DNA of 64,000 bases from Pythium myriotylum (Eukaryota > Oomycota > Peronosporomycetes > Pythiales > Pythiaceae): the NCBI GenBank assembly GCA_023091665.1, contig JALJCQ010000003.1, positions 62,001-126,000 on the forward strand, read 5' to 3'. The notes under the pieces are model-generated. The model saw only the letters and a program-made list of their open reading frames with translations, did not search any database and was not told the DNA's origin. This document shows positions 52,773 to 62,920 of this stretch, piece by piece. The position numbers were made by a program, and so were the translations under genes. How positions within the stretch are numbered: the first letter of the stretch is position 1; the number at the start of each line of letters is the position of its first letter.

Positions 52773-54542
52773 CTAATCCTCAATGTGCGGGATGTGTTTG
52801 TTATGTTGGCGAGGGAAGATACCATATGGACTCTGGTACTCGATGAGACCTCGAATGAATCGCAACTCGTCGTTCTCCCGCTTGCACAGGACATACACTT
52901 GTCGAGTACACCAAATCGAAACTGTCGCCACGCGGCCTACCATTATTGATCGTGTTGTGAGCACAATCGTCTGATTGTTTTTGATCGTGGCACTGAAAAT
53001 GAGGCGATCCTGTAGACCAGCATTCGTGCAGAAGAGAACCATGTACACGGTCCCGAGCCCAGAAACAAGAGCCCCCGCGAGTGCAAGTGGTGCAATCTGG
53101 CGAGGTAGCCTGAAGATGGCTTCTTTGGCTAATGGTGATAACGCATCAACACTCAATGCCCAGACACACCAAAGAGTCCACGTCCACACAATTGCGATGT
53201 GCTGAAGTTGCCAGTGGAGCATGTCGAGCACGCAGAGTGCATAGCTGATAACTTGCGCAAGCGAGAAAACGTAGTCGAAATTCGTCCAAAGCAGCCAGAG
53301 AAGGTCACGCTGGTAAAAGAGACCAAGGCATGTGCAGAATAATGTAGAACAGAGTGCACCTGCAACAGCTCGTCCTGCGTCACCCGCAGCTAGCATGTGC
53401 GCTTTCGACGCGTCAACTCCAGCTTGATCCGCAATAGTGTAAGCTCGGATTACGCGCACCGCCTCAACGGATGCCAATATGTAGCCTATGGCGCCAACAC
53501 TGTACAATACGAATCTGAGCTTGTATTGATTCCTCATGACCCATGGCGGTATCATGCCCCAGTGTCTATGAGGTAGCACTGTCCGGCAGATGTCGATGCG
53601 TTCAACAGGCGGTCTTGACAGCATGAAGCTTTGCTGGTATGGCGATGGTAGCTCGAATGAAGCACGTTTGCTTACAGTAACCTGCGAAGGCAAAGCTTGA
53701 GGTAAGTTCACGGCTGGGGTTAAACGAAGCGTGGATTTGACAGTCGCGCAGGGTACGCGATAGTGTCCGACCAAAGAGACTTCGCATCCGTCGGCTCCTC
53801 GTTTCTTAAGGAAGACCATTTTCGCGAGCAATATTGCAAGTGTGCTGGCAGTGAAGCCAATAATATCTGTAGCTTGAAGCAAACGCTGGCCTCGCACCTC
53901 TATAGAGAAGAAGTTGGCCTCGGGAACTGAGTGCAGCATGACAACTGCACAAATAGCGATGTTGATGGGAATCGCAAGAGCCATCGTGTTGGTAGCAGTC
54001 TGGAAGGTTCGAAAGCTGGCGTCGACCGTGATGACGATCTGGAAAGCAATCCATCCAACAAACGCAGCTACAGCGCGCGAGTCTCCTAAGAGAGCGGCAA
54101 AAGCAACCCAGTTCGTGACATTGATCATGGATGTGAACCAAAAGTCGTAACTCTTGACTAGATGCTTGAGCACATCGACTGACATGAAGAGGACAGTGAA
54201 CACAAGCGAAGAGCTCGCCGGAATAACAGTTACCAGGAGAAGTGTTCGTGTCACACCATGATCCAGAAAGAGCGACCCTGCAAGACCCACGATGCCGAGG
54301 CGAAAGCCTAGAACGAGGTAGTGGAAATACTGGAGCACAAACTTGACAAGAATACGGTCGTACTTCGCAGAAAAGAGCGTCGTCGAGATAGTGCGCGATA
54401 GATCCAGCTTCGGGAGTGGCTCGGACGGGCGAAGAACAAATTCAAGTTGTAAAGGTTGATCCTCAGCTTGTTTCTTGACGAGCCGCCTCTGCCCCTCTTG
54501 AGACAAGCCCTGCAGAGGGGAGACGCGACCATAGCTTTTCAT
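52773..54542 (-). CDS. Multi-pass membrane protein with internal duplication (family member E)
   Basis: 589 aa from ATG 54542, the shortest member. Half 1: PLPKLDLSRT, YDFWFTSMIN, GDSRAVAAF, VDASFRT. Half 2: VERIDICRT, FDYVFSLAQV, VDALSPLAKE, DELRFIRGLIEYQSPYGIFP. The second-half D-x-R is lost (LQHIAI), as in D. The central polar loop is short. D and E share the ending YGFFP/YGIFP followed by a His-rich tip, whereas A, B and C end in YYTP or YYCP, so two subgroups exist. Function unknown; no enzyme or ligand motif recognised. Confidence 0.84.
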   Translation of the reverse strand: MKSYGRVSPLQGLSQEGQRRLVKKQAEDQPLQLEFVLRPSEPLPKLDLSRTISTTLFSAKYDRILVKFVLQYFHYLVLGFRLGIVGLAGSLFLDHGVTRTLLLVTVIPASSSLVFTVLFMSVDVLKHLVKSYDFWFTSMINVTNWVAFAALLGDSRAVAAFVGWIAFQIVITVDASFRTFQTATNTMALAIPINIAICAVVMLHSVPEANFFSIEVRGQRLLQATDIIGFTASTLAILLAKMVFLKKRGADGCEVSLVGHYRVPCATVKSTLRLTPAVNLPQALPSQVTVSKRASFELPSPYQQSFMLSRPPVERIDICRTVLPHRHWGMIPPWVMRNQYKLRFVLYSVGAIGYILASVEAVRVIRAYTIADQAGVDASKAHMLAAGDAGRAVAGALCSTLFCTCLGLFYQRDLLWLLWTNFDYVFSLAQVISYALCVLDMLHWQLQHIAIVWTWTLWCVWALSVDALSPLAKEAIFRLPRQIAPLALAGALVSGLGTVYMVLFCTNAGLQDRLIFSATIKNNQTIVLTTRSIMVGRVATVSIWCTRQVYVLCKRENDELRFIRGLIEYQSPYGIFPRQHNKHIPHIED

Positions 54543-55165
54543 TTATGTCGGAGGAGTCACTGCCGAACTTGGCGAGGGGGATATGGCCACCCAGTTCAGT
54601 GCACCGAGTCAATGAAAGTCCAGCTTTGCAAAAGTCGACCCCATCTATTTATGAGCTGCTCACGTGGTGCGAGCAATTTCGTACCCATTGGGCAGCCAAA
54701 ACTAACGCTAGTTGAGCTTTCGCCAAGGTTCCTCAGAATAGGACTCTGGACGTGGACGGTACTCGGGTTGATCACAGAACGAGCGCAGTCGTTTTGCCAC
54801 CAACACCACAACGACACGTCAGAGTAAAGTGGCTTAGCAATGGGTAAACGCAGTCTCACTCTCGCTCTCTGCGTCGGAGGCCGTATCGCGCTTGGTAGCG
54901 CCCAGTTCCCACCCCCGAGGCTCCTTCAACAGATCGATGGCAGTTGGTGGATGTGCAAGTCGAATAAAACCCGGCTTTGAGAATTCCAATCTTGTCTGCA
55001 GCGTCGCTCTCTGAAATTTGCTCCAGACCGATCAAGCGCCACTACCATATCGAAGTTGCTGCCTAGATGTTGCGACACTCCCATAAAGCAAGAACTCACA
55101 CCAAACGGCGGCCAACAATTGCATTTGATACTGAGCGATCATTTTAGCCTTCATCGGCTGGCTTC
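54543..55165. other. Intergenic region
   Basis: 623 bp upstream of membrane-protein gene E and downstream of the third RidA-like gene. Short ORFs only; nothing recognised. Confidence 0.4.
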
Positions 55166-55790
55166 CTACAGCTTGGAGTTGGCACCGACAGCCGGATCGA
55201 CCTCCACGATGGCCTCGATCTCGACGGCCACGTTGAATGGCAGCGCGTTCATGCCGAGCGCCGAGCGCGCCGGGCGACCGCTGTCGCCAAAGACCTTGAC
55301 GAGCAGTTCCGTGGCGCCGTTCATTACGGCCGACTGCTGCGTGAAGTCGCCCGTGCAGTTGACAAAGCCCGTGAGCTTGACGAAGCGCTTGATGCGGTCC
55401 AGGTCGCCGATCTCGGCTACACCAAGGCCCACATTGTGAGTAAACCCCCATAACTACTATTTGATGCTATCCCTCATACCTTTGAGCGAGGCGAGCAGGC
55501 TCAGCGCAATGCACTGCGCGGCCTTGTATCCGTCCTCCACGCTCAGCTCTCGACCCAGCTTGCCCACGATCAAGTCGCCATTGTGCTGCTGGCTCACGTG
55601 GCCGGCTGCATGGTACCACCCACAAATCCATTCTCCATCAGAACTGGACTCTGACTATGAAAAAGACAACGCTCGCACCCGTGAAGACGTAGTTACCCAT
55701 GCGCGCACAGGCGCGGAAGTTGGCCGTGGGCGCCATCGGCGCCGGCAGCGCGTGCCCGAGCGCCGCGAGCCGAGTCTCCACCGAGCTCAT
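55166..55790 (-). CDS. RidA/YjgF-family protein, copy 3
   Basis: 162 aa in three exons: 55790-55679, 55605-55480, 55416-55166 (112, 126, 251 nt), the same architecture as copies 1 and 2 with a 3-nt shift between the outer exons. Product MSSVETRLAALGHALPAPMAPTA..., FTAGHVSQQHNGDLIVGK, FVKLTGFVNC, PARSALGMNALPFNVAVE. In the conserved GxHARSAVG block His is Pro (GRPARSALG), and the N-terminal PPKGN is APTAN, so its substrate range may differ. It is not part of the identity tract shared by copies 1 and 2. Confidence 0.86.
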
Positions 55791-56067
55791 CTCTGGATCG
55801 ATTCGGAGCTCTTGAGAAGATCCTGATGACGCATTTACGCTTGGGAGTCACAGTTTGTGACTCGCCAATTGTGACTCTCTCACAATGTGTTCAATTTGCG
55901 ACATGGCTACAGCCAATTCCAAAACACGGTCGATCTCTCAATTCCTCAAAATTCCAGAAAACAACTCTCGCGAGTACCTTAACCTATCTCAATACAGCAC
56001 CCCCCATATTTTCGGTCGCCAAACACTGGTCCAACACCAGACAGCCAAGAAGCTCGCGGAAGCCGAC
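55791..56067. promoter_or_regulatory. Bidirectional promoter region
   Basis: 277 bp between divergent RidA-like copy 3 and the ISCA2 gene. No GCTCATT match noticed. Confidence 0.3.
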
Positions 56068-56654
56068 ATGCGGCTGGCCTCGCTCGCGCGCTCGGCGCTG
56101 CGCCGCGCGCCTGCGCGCCCGCGCTTTCTCTCGCACACGGCGGCGGCGTTCGCGTCGCTCGGCGACAGCGGGCTGCCCGACATTGTCATCACGCCCGCGG
56201 CCGCCAAGGTCGGACCCCGTGAGGAGCTACGCGTGGTCTGGGACATGGAGAGCTGAGCTGTTCGGGGTGCTTTTGTAATAACAGAAGCTGCAAGAGGCGG
56301 CGGCCAAGCAGAACAAGCCCGAGCTCATGCTGCGCGTGGCCGTGGAAGGCGGCGGCTGCTCGGGCTTCCAGTACGTGTACGAGTTCGAGACCAACGGCGC
56401 CGACCCGGACGAGGACATGTACGCGTGGTTGAGCGCTTGAGTGGTCCAGGACTGACGCTGGAATCTTCGTCGTGTGCAGTGTGTTTGACCAGCACGGCGG
56501 CCGCGTGGTCGTGGACAAGGAGTCGCTCGAGTTCATCCGCGGCAGCACGGTCGACTACGAGCAGGAGCTCATCCGCAGCGCCTTCGCCGTGGTCAACAAC
56601 CCGAACGCCGTCTCGGGCTGCGGCTGCGGCTCGTCCTTTGACCTCAAGGAGTAG
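56068..56654 (+). CDS. ISCA2: Mitochondrial iron-sulfur assembly protein, ISCA2-like
   Basis: 149 aa in three exons: 56068-56208, 56285-56418, 56480-56654. An Arg/Ala-rich presequence ([20 protein letters not shown]) sends it to mitochondria. The A-type carrier domain keeps all three cysteines: [11 protein letters not shown] (Cys72) and GCGCGSSF (Cys139, Cys141). [20 protein letters not shown] and the NNP near the end fit ISCA2 better than ISCA1. ISCA proteins help make 4Fe-4S clusters. The first donor must be AAG/GTCGGA to keep the frame, unusual but like one in GET3; a GTGAGG a few bases on would shift the frame. Confidence 0.9.
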
Positions 56655-56724
56655 ACGTCTTATTTTACTTTTTCGGCTGCCTTCATCCTCTCTCTCTCTT
56701 TCTCTGTCGCCTGGTGGTGGCGCC

Positions 56725-58326
56725 TCACTCCCACAGCACGAGGCAGCCGTTCTTGTCACACGACGCGAGCGCCTGGCCGTCGGGTCGCCACACGCAGCTC
56801 GCGATCGCGCCCTGGTGGGCGATGCTCAGCTCCTTCTCCAGCTTGCCCGTCAGCGCGCTCCACAGAAACACCGATCCGGACGAGCTGCCACCGGCCGCGT
56901 ACGCGCCGTCCGGGCTCAACGAGGCCTTGCACCAGTCGAAGCCCACTTGGTATCCACTGTGCTGCAGCGTCAGCACGCTCTCGTACGTTCTCGTGTCCAC
57001 GACGCGCAGCGTGTTGTCGCGCGAGTTGGTCAGCAAGTAGTTGCCGTCGCGCGCAAAGCTCACGGACGTGACCTGGTCGTCGTGGAAGTCCTTGAGCTCC
57101 TCGGCCAAGTGCTTGGAGCGTGCGTCCCAGACGCGCACGACGCCGTCGTGGTGCGCGCTCGCAAACTGTCCGCCGATCGCCATCGCGAGGTCGTTGCAGC
57201 TCGAGCGGCAGTTGATCGACTGCACGCTGAGCCCGCGCGAGACGTCCCAGACGCGCAGCGATCGGTCCGAGGACCCGGTCACGACTTGGTTCTGCACGAG
57301 CGGCGAGAACTCGGCCGCGAGCACCTTGCCCTTGTGGCCCGTGAGCGTCTGGAAGACGCGGCCCGTGCCCACGCGCCAGACAAAGCACTTGCGGTCCGAG
57401 CCCGTGCCCAGCACCATCTCGCCGTCCTCGGACACGCGCACGCAGAGCAGCGGGTGGGCTGTGCCCACGCCGCGATACTCGCCCATGGCGCGACACGACG
57501 ACGCGTCCCACGCGCGCACCGTGCCGTCGCTCGAGCCACTGAAGAGCACTTTGCCCGACGCGTTGAAGCAGACCGAGTTGACTTCGGTCGCGTGTGCACG
57601 GATCGAGTGGGTCACCTGCGAGACGACGCGCGACGAGACCTTGACGGCCGAGTCGATGAAGAGCCTGCTCACGGACTCGGCCATCTCCTGCGAGGCCATG
57701 TTGCCCGACGAGCGTCGCAGCGCGCCCGAGCCGCCGACTTGGCCCGGCGGCTCGTGCTCGGCGAGCCACGCGGCCATCTCCATGGTCTTTGTCACGAGCT
57801 GTTCTTCGAGCTGGCGGATGCGCGTTTGCAGCGCCTCGTTGTCGGCCTCGGTCTTCTCGAGCAGCGCCTTGTGGCGCGCGAGCTCGTCGCGCACGAGCCG
57901 CAGCGCCTCGTTGAGCTCGGTCATCGCGCGGTCTTTCTCTTGGTTCAGCAGCATCTCTTCCTGGAGGCGCTTGGTGAAGAGATCGAGCTGCTGCTCCCAC
58001 TGCTGGCGCTCCTGGAGCAGCTCTTTGCTCTCGTTCACGAGCTGCAGCTGGCTGCCGGCGTACTTGGCGAGCTGCGCGTTCTTGTCGCTGAGCTCGCGCT
58101 CGAGCTGCTGGATCGTCGCGAGGTACTTGGCCGCGGCGCTGCTGTCGTGGTCGGGCGCCGGCGCGAACGCCGCGCTGGCCGAGAGGCTCGCGAGCGACTG
58201 GTGCATGGAATTGCCGCGGAAAAGCAGCTGCTGGTAGCTCTCGACGAGCTCCACGAAGCCGTCGGTCTCGCGGCGGTTGCGCGCGTCCAGGAGGCGCGGC
58301 GCGTCGCGCGCGAGCCACGACGCCAT
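56725..58326 (-). CDS. ATG16: Autophagy protein ATG16 (coiled coil plus WD40)
   Basis: 533 aa from ATG 58326 (MASWLARDAPRLLDARN). An N-terminal helix with the Trp/Arg pattern of the ATG5-binding segment is followed by a long coiled coil (about 65-180, with KNAQLAKYAGSQLQLVNESKEL) and a seven-bladed WD40 propeller (about 235-533; blades close with VRAWD, CFVWR, LRVWD, VRVWD, LRVVD, VFLWS, LVLWE). ATG16 with ATG12-ATG5 directs lipidation of ATG8. The ORF is open far upstream through a (TC)n repeat, but that part is low complexity and not counted. The domain order is that of the animal/plant ATG16L form; yeast Atg16 lacks the propeller. Confidence 0.92.
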   Translation of the reverse strand: MASWLARDAPRLLDARNRRETDGFVELVESYQQLLFRGNSMHQSLASLSASAAFAPAPDHDSSAAAKYLATIQQLERELSDKNAQLAKYAGSQLQLVNESKELLQERQQWEQQLDLFTKRLQEEMLLNQEKDRAMTELNEALRLVRDELARHKALLEKTEADNEALQTRIRQLEEQLVTKTMEMAAWLAEHEPPGQVGGSGALRRSSGNMASQEMAESVSRLFIDSAVKVSSRVVSQVTHSIRAHATEVNSVCFNASGKVLFSGSSDGTVRAWDASSCRAMGEYRGVGTAHPLLCVRVSEDGEMVLGTGSDRKCFVWRVGTGRVFQTLTGHKGKVLAAEFSPLVQNQVVTGSSDRSLRVWDVSRGLSVQSINCRSSCNDLAMAIGGQFASAHHDGVVRVWDARSKHLAEELKDFHDDQVTSVSFARDGNYLLTNSRDNTLRVVDTRTYESVLTLQHSGYQVGFDWCKASLSPDGAYAAGGSSSGSVFLWSALTGKLEKELSIAHQGAIASCVWRPDGQALASCDKNGCLVLWE

Positions 58327-58499
58327 GAGGAGCTCGATGGGTTCTCTTTTTGCTTTGATCAAAGGGAGGAAGAGGGAGGTTGCGCGAAGGTGGGAGGATG
58401 TTAAGTGCGAGGGAGTGGAGCAGTGCGAACCTAGGAAGAGCTGCGAGAAGAGATGGAAGATGGCTACATGGATCGAGAAGTGACGAGACACCAGGTTAT

Positions 58500-58502
<3 letters not shown>

Positions 58503-58568
<66 letters not shown>
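58503..58568. repeat. (GA)33 microsatellite
   Basis: Uninterrupted GA dinucleotides, about 177 bp upstream of the ATG16 start codon; reads (TC)n in the direction of ATG16. Confidence 0.95.
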
Positions 58569-58570
<2 letters not shown>

Positions 58571-58580
58571 CGGAAAACAT

Positions 58581-58599
58581 ACACACACACACACACACA
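58581..58599. repeat. (AC)9 microsatellite
   Basis: AC dinucleotides 12 bp beyond the GA tract, so the ATG16 upstream region holds a compound repeat. Confidence 0.9.
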
Positions 58600-58685
58600 A
58601 TCCGCAATGAACAAGCGAGTAGAAGAACGGGAGCCTGATAGGTCTTCAATCAGACGGCAGAAAGTTGTAATTGGTAGGACCGAGT

Positions 58686-60349
58686 TGGACCAAAGCGAGA
58701 CGAGAGGTGCAACGTCTTCGGGATGCGTCCCGCTCATTTGTGGTAGACAATACTGTACCTTGGCTTGATTTCGTAGTTCGTCGACTTTGTTTTACTACCG
58801 GTTTGGATCGATCTGGACCCGTCGCACGGTTCGTCTCTCTGGCAGATGGATGACGGATCTCGCAAGCGAGATGGAGAGTACTAATAAGGAGCTGCCGACA
58901 AGCTACGCCAGCTGGTCTCCCCGAACTGAAGACCAACACATTATCCATGATGATGGCCTTCTTACCTCGACTGGCGCAGACGAGATTAAGAGACCGTCAT
59001 CTCGGAAGTGAGAGCACAAGCACGACAACTAATCACTGTAGTATAGACGCCTTCAAGCTCTGAAGGCGTCTTCCACCTTTCGTTGTCATATTTGAGCTTT
59101 CCGTCTCTCCACCTGGCGACACTGCGTCCCTTCTTCGACCGCATGATTTCGACCTTAGGTGGATTAGTACGTCGATGGGCTGATCTCTCCATTTGGTCCA
59201 TTAGAAAGTGCCAACTGGAGCTTTCGAACTAACCGTATCAATCTTCTCGTCGTCTCCTCTATCCAAGTGGGGGGTCACGCTCGATCAGTTGAGAATTCAC
59301 CACCTCCCTCCCGCCCACGTACAATGAAGCTCTCCATCTCACTCACCACCGCTATGCTCGCTGCAGTGGCCAGCACCCCCGGCGTGCTCGGCCATGGCTA
59401 CCTCATGGAGCCTGCGGCCGTGTGGATGGCCGGCTACCCGCAGAACGGCTACAGCAGCGAGGTCGACTATGCGATCTGGGGCCCCATCGACGGCCAGAAG
59501 TACGGCTGGGGCCAGGAAGGATCGCTCAAGTACTTTGACGCCAACTTCCCAAAGTCCGAGTACAAGTCGCTCAAGGAGCTCATCCTGAAGCGCCAGAAAG
59601 TGCTCACAGCGTACAACGGCACGCCCGAGTGCGGCTACACGATCGAGGACGAGAGCAAGCGCGTCGAGGTGCCAACGTCTATCAAGTTCTCTGGTTTCAC
59701 GCACGCAGGCCCGTGTGAGGTCTGGTGTGACGACACCAAGCTCTTCTACGAGCTCGACTGCCAGAAGACGTACAAGGACAAGGACAGCGTCATCCCCATC
59801 GACGCTTCCAAGTGTGCGGGCGCGAACCGCCTGAGTCTCTACTGGATGGCTGTCCACTCGGACCCGTGGCAGATTTACCCCAACTGCCTCTGGCTCAAGG
59901 GCGGCAAGGGCGGCTCGTCCCCTGCTACGACGCCGTCGAGCTCTTCGCCTGCTCCAGCTCCGTCCTCCGCCGCTCCCGCCACGACGCCATCAGACTCTTC
60001 GCCTTCTCCAGCTCCGTCGTCTGCCTCGCCGACGCCCACGACCACGGCGCCTGTTGCTGCCGATGCCACTCCCAAGCCGTCGACGGCAAGTCCGGCTGCT
60101 GGCAAGAACTGCAAGCGAGTTCGCAAGTGATGCGTAAGCGGCGAAGCTAGTCGGAGGGCCTGCGATGCGTCCATTTACATGCGTAAGACTTCGTCCATGT
60201 AGCTAATTGTTGACCGCTAAAGAACTGCCTACATTGGGAGGCTCTGTGTAGAGACTGTCGGACCATTTTGCTGTTCCCACGTTTTCCCCTCCTACTGGTT
60301 ATCGTCGACGATGCATTGCCCCACGAGCACTCTCTATTGAATCCGTCCG
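58686..60349. repeat. Large inverted repeat, left arm
   Basis: 1,664 bp that reappear in reverse complement at 61102-62765 (position x pairs with 121451 minus x). The stretches I compared are identical, including the whole AA17 coding frame; mismatches show only near the outer end (for example 58695, and one near 58720). The arm includes the gene's upstream and downstream sequence. Confidence 0.9.
59324..60130 (+). CDS. Secreted AA17-type lytic polysaccharide monooxygenase, left copy
   Basis: Secreted copper enzyme, 268 aa. Signal peptide 1-23 (MKLSISLTTAMLAAVASTPG...) with cleavage just before His24, so the mature protein starts HGYLMEPAAVW, the free N-terminal His needed for the copper brace. 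The second ligand is probably His127 (GFTHAGPCEVW), with Tyr185 as an axial candidate. Several Cys pairs are present. The catalytic domain runs to about 191; then comes a Ser/Pro/Thr/Ala-rich tail (about 198-258) and a basic end. The pattern fits AA17, an oomycete family reported to cleave pectic homogalacturonan oxidatively during plant infection (established knowledge). An open frame extends upstream to 59267, but the signal peptide fixes the start. Identical to the right copy. Confidence 0.88.
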   Translation: MKLSISLTTAMLAAVASTPGVLGHGYLMEPAAVWMAGYPQNGYSSEVDYAIWGPIDGQKYGWGQEGSLKYFDANFPKSEYKSLKELILKRQKVLTAYNGTPECGYTIEDESKRVEVPTSIKFSGFTHAGPCEVWCDDTKLFYELDCQKTYKDKDSVIPIDASKCAGANRLSLYWMAVHSDPWQIYPNCLWLKGGKGGSSPATTPSSSSPAPAPSSAAPATTPSDSSPSPAPSSASPTPTTTAPVAADATPKPSTASPAAGKNCKRVRK

Positions 60350-61101
60350 TGGCATACGTATGGCCGAGACTCTACTGATGAAACCCGTGGAAGGTCTACC
60401 TCGCCAAGGTCCGCGCTAGCGGAGAGCTGCTAATATCTGTTGCATCCCTCCTACGTCCGCCCTAGGGCATCTTCGGTAGTGAGAATGAGAAGGAACACGC
60501 GAACCACCGAACCAGCGAACGAGCGAAGGGGATACTGCGCAGGTGGGCGCTTCTCCTAGGCGAAGGGTTCGATAATCAGTGATTATCGACCACCGCGTCC
60601 GTCGGTCGTGTGGCTGTGTCGAGCAATTCGCAAGAAGACGCAGAACGCGCGAGTGAGTCACGCGTTACGGGATGCTCTCGGTTCGACAGATGCCCCGTGA
60701 GAGATCGCAGCTGTCACGCGAATGTAGCCATGTGACGAGCACCAAGTTCAAGTTCAACATTCTCCCAGAATGTCAGTCGCTGCCAGGTGGCGTGCGACGA
60801 CGTGTTGGTCCAAACAAGCACATCATGTGGCATTTGTTCCCCTCGTCAGACTCGAAGCTGCGACGTTGCTCAAGCTCCCGAGGCTCGAAGTCGTTGGTGA
60901 CAGTCCGCATATCTGAACTCAATTGTCTTTATAATCGTCAGTTCCACAAGTGTCTCCTCTGCCCTCGTCGGCCGACATGGTACGTTCGGCAGCGCGAAAC
61001 CGATGCGGCTTTGCTGCTCGTTCATCTCAACAGCGATCACCAGCAGGAAGCGACCTAGCAACCACCTGCGCGCGGTCACCTGACCGCTCGTCAACAAGAC
61101 G
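60350..61101. other. Unique spacer inside the inverted repeat
   Basis: 752 bp between the arms, not repeated. A 128-codon plus-strand ORF (60672-61058) is open but has no recognisable domain, signal peptide or membrane segment; I do not call it a gene. Confidence 0.5.
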
Positions 61102-62765
61102 CGGACGGATTCAATAGAGAGTGCTCGTGGGGCAATGCATCGTCGACGATAACCAGTAGGAGGGGAAAACGTGGGAACAGCAAAATGGTCCGACAGTCTC
61201 TACACAGAGCCTCCCAATGTAGGCAGTTCTTTAGCGGTCAACAATTAGCTACATGGACGAAGTCTTACGCATGTAAATGGACGCATCGCAGGCCCTCCGA
61301 CTAGCTTCGCCGCTTACGCATCACTTGCGAACTCGCTTGCAGTTCTTGCCAGCAGCCGGACTTGCCGTCGACGGCTTGGGAGTGGCATCGGCAGCAACAG
61401 GCGCCGTGGTCGTGGGCGTCGGCGAGGCAGACGACGGAGCTGGAGAAGGCGAAGAGTCTGATGGCGTCGTGGCGGGAGCGGCGGAGGACGGAGCTGGAGC
61501 AGGCGAAGAGCTCGACGGCGTCGTAGCAGGGGACGAGCCGCCCTTGCCGCCCTTGAGCCAGAGGCAGTTGGGGTAAATCTGCCACGGGTCCGAGTGGACA
61601 GCCATCCAGTAGAGACTCAGGCGGTTCGCGCCCGCACACTTGGAAGCGTCGATGGGGATGACGCTGTCCTTGTCCTTGTACGTCTTCTGGCAGTCGAGCT
61701 CGTAGAAGAGCTTGGTGTCGTCACACCAGACCTCACACGGGCCTGCGTGCGTGAAACCAGAGAACTTGATAGACGTTGGCACCTCGACGCGCTTGCTCTC
61801 GTCCTCGATCGTGTAGCCGCACTCGGGCGTGCCGTTGTACGCTGTGAGCACTTTCTGGCGCTTCAGGATGAGCTCCTTGAGCGACTTGTACTCGGACTTT
61901 GGGAAGTTGGCGTCAAAGTACTTGAGCGATCCTTCCTGGCCCCAGCCGTACTTCTGGCCGTCGATGGGGCCCCAGATCGCATAGTCGACCTCGCTGCTGT
62001 AGCCGTTCTGCGGGTAGCCGGCCATCCACACGGCCGCAGGCTCCATGAGGTAGCCATGGCCGAGCACGCCGGGGGTGCTGGCCACTGCAGCGAGCATAGC
62101 GGTGGTGAGTGAGATGGAGAGCTTCATTGTACGTGGGCGGGAGGGAGGTGGTGAATTCTCAACTGATCGAGCGTGACCCCCCACTTGGATAGAGGAGACG
62201 ACGAGAAGATTGATACGGTTAGTTCGAAAGCTCCAGTTGGCACTTTCTAATGGACCAAATGGAGAGATCAGCCCATCGACGTACTAATCCACCTAAGGTC
62301 GAAATCATGCGGTCGAAGAAGGGACGCAGTGTCGCCAGGTGGAGAGACGGAAAGCTCAAATATGACAACGAAAGGTGGAAGACGCCTTCAGAGCTTGAAG
62401 GCGTCTATACTACAGTGATTAGTTGTCGTGCTTGTGCTCTCACTTCCGAGATGACGGTCTCTTAATCTCGTCTGCGCCAGTCGAGGTAAGAAGGCCATCA
62501 TCATGGATAATGTGTTGGTCTTCAGTTCGGGGAGACCAGCTGGCGTAGCTTGTCGGCAGCTCCTTATTAGTACTCTCCATCTCGCTTGCGAGATCCGTCA
62601 TCCATCTGCCAGAGAGACGAACCGTGCGACGGGTCCAGATCGATCCAAACCGGTAGTAAAACAAAGTCGACGAACTACGAAATCAAGCCAAGGTACAGTA
62701 TTGTCTACCACAAATGAGCGGGACGCATCTCGAAGACGTTGCACCTCTCGTCTCGGTTTGGTCCA
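61102..62765. repeat. Large inverted repeat, right arm
   Basis: Reverse complement of 58686-60349. Beyond 62765 the sequences diverge at once: the left flank leads to ATG16, the right flank to an M1 aminopeptidase, so the duplicated unit covers the AA17 gene with its flanks only. Confidence 0.9.
61321..62127 (-). CDS. Secreted AA17-type lytic polysaccharide monooxygenase, right copy
   Basis: Same 268-aa protein as the left copy, residue for residue, on the opposite strand, so the two genes converge tail to tail. His24 and His127 of the copper brace are intact, and so are the signal peptide and the Ser/Pro-rich tail. Promoter and terminator lie within the repeat arm, so both copies should be expressed alike unless the spacer or flanks matter. 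The absence of any coding difference means a very recent duplication, continuing conversion between the arms, or an assembly artefact. Confidence 0.86.
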   Translation of the reverse strand: MKLSISLTTAMLAAVASTPGVLGHGYLMEPAAVWMAGYPQNGYSSEVDYAIWGPIDGQKYGWGQEGSLKYFDANFPKSEYKSLKELILKRQKVLTAYNGTPECGYTIEDESKRVEVPTSIKFSGFTHAGPCEVWCDDTKLFYELDCQKTYKDKDSVIPIDASKCAGANRLSLYWMAVHSDPWQIYPNCLWLKGGKGGSSPATTPSSSSPAPAPSSAAPATTPSDSSPSPAPSSASPTPTTTAPVAADATPKPSTASPAAGKNCKRVRK

Positions 62766-62920
62766 GCGAGCTATTTGAGGCGGAGCAAAAGACCCATCCA
62801 ACCGAGAACTGACGACTTCATGGAGACAAACGAGCTTTTTGCCTTCTCACTTCTCCCATACTGGTTTTCGTACTCCACGCATTGCTTAGCGCCCCTACGT
62901 AAACGTGCTCCCACTCCCGC

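Noticed and set aside
56425..58404. Plus-strand open frame of 659 codons opposite ATG16
   Set aside because: Antisense shadow; overlaps the ISCA2 last exon in another frame and has no recognisable domain.
60672..61058. 128-codon ORF in the spacer of the inverted repeat
   Set aside because: No domain, signal peptide, paralogue or codon bias; kept only as a note.
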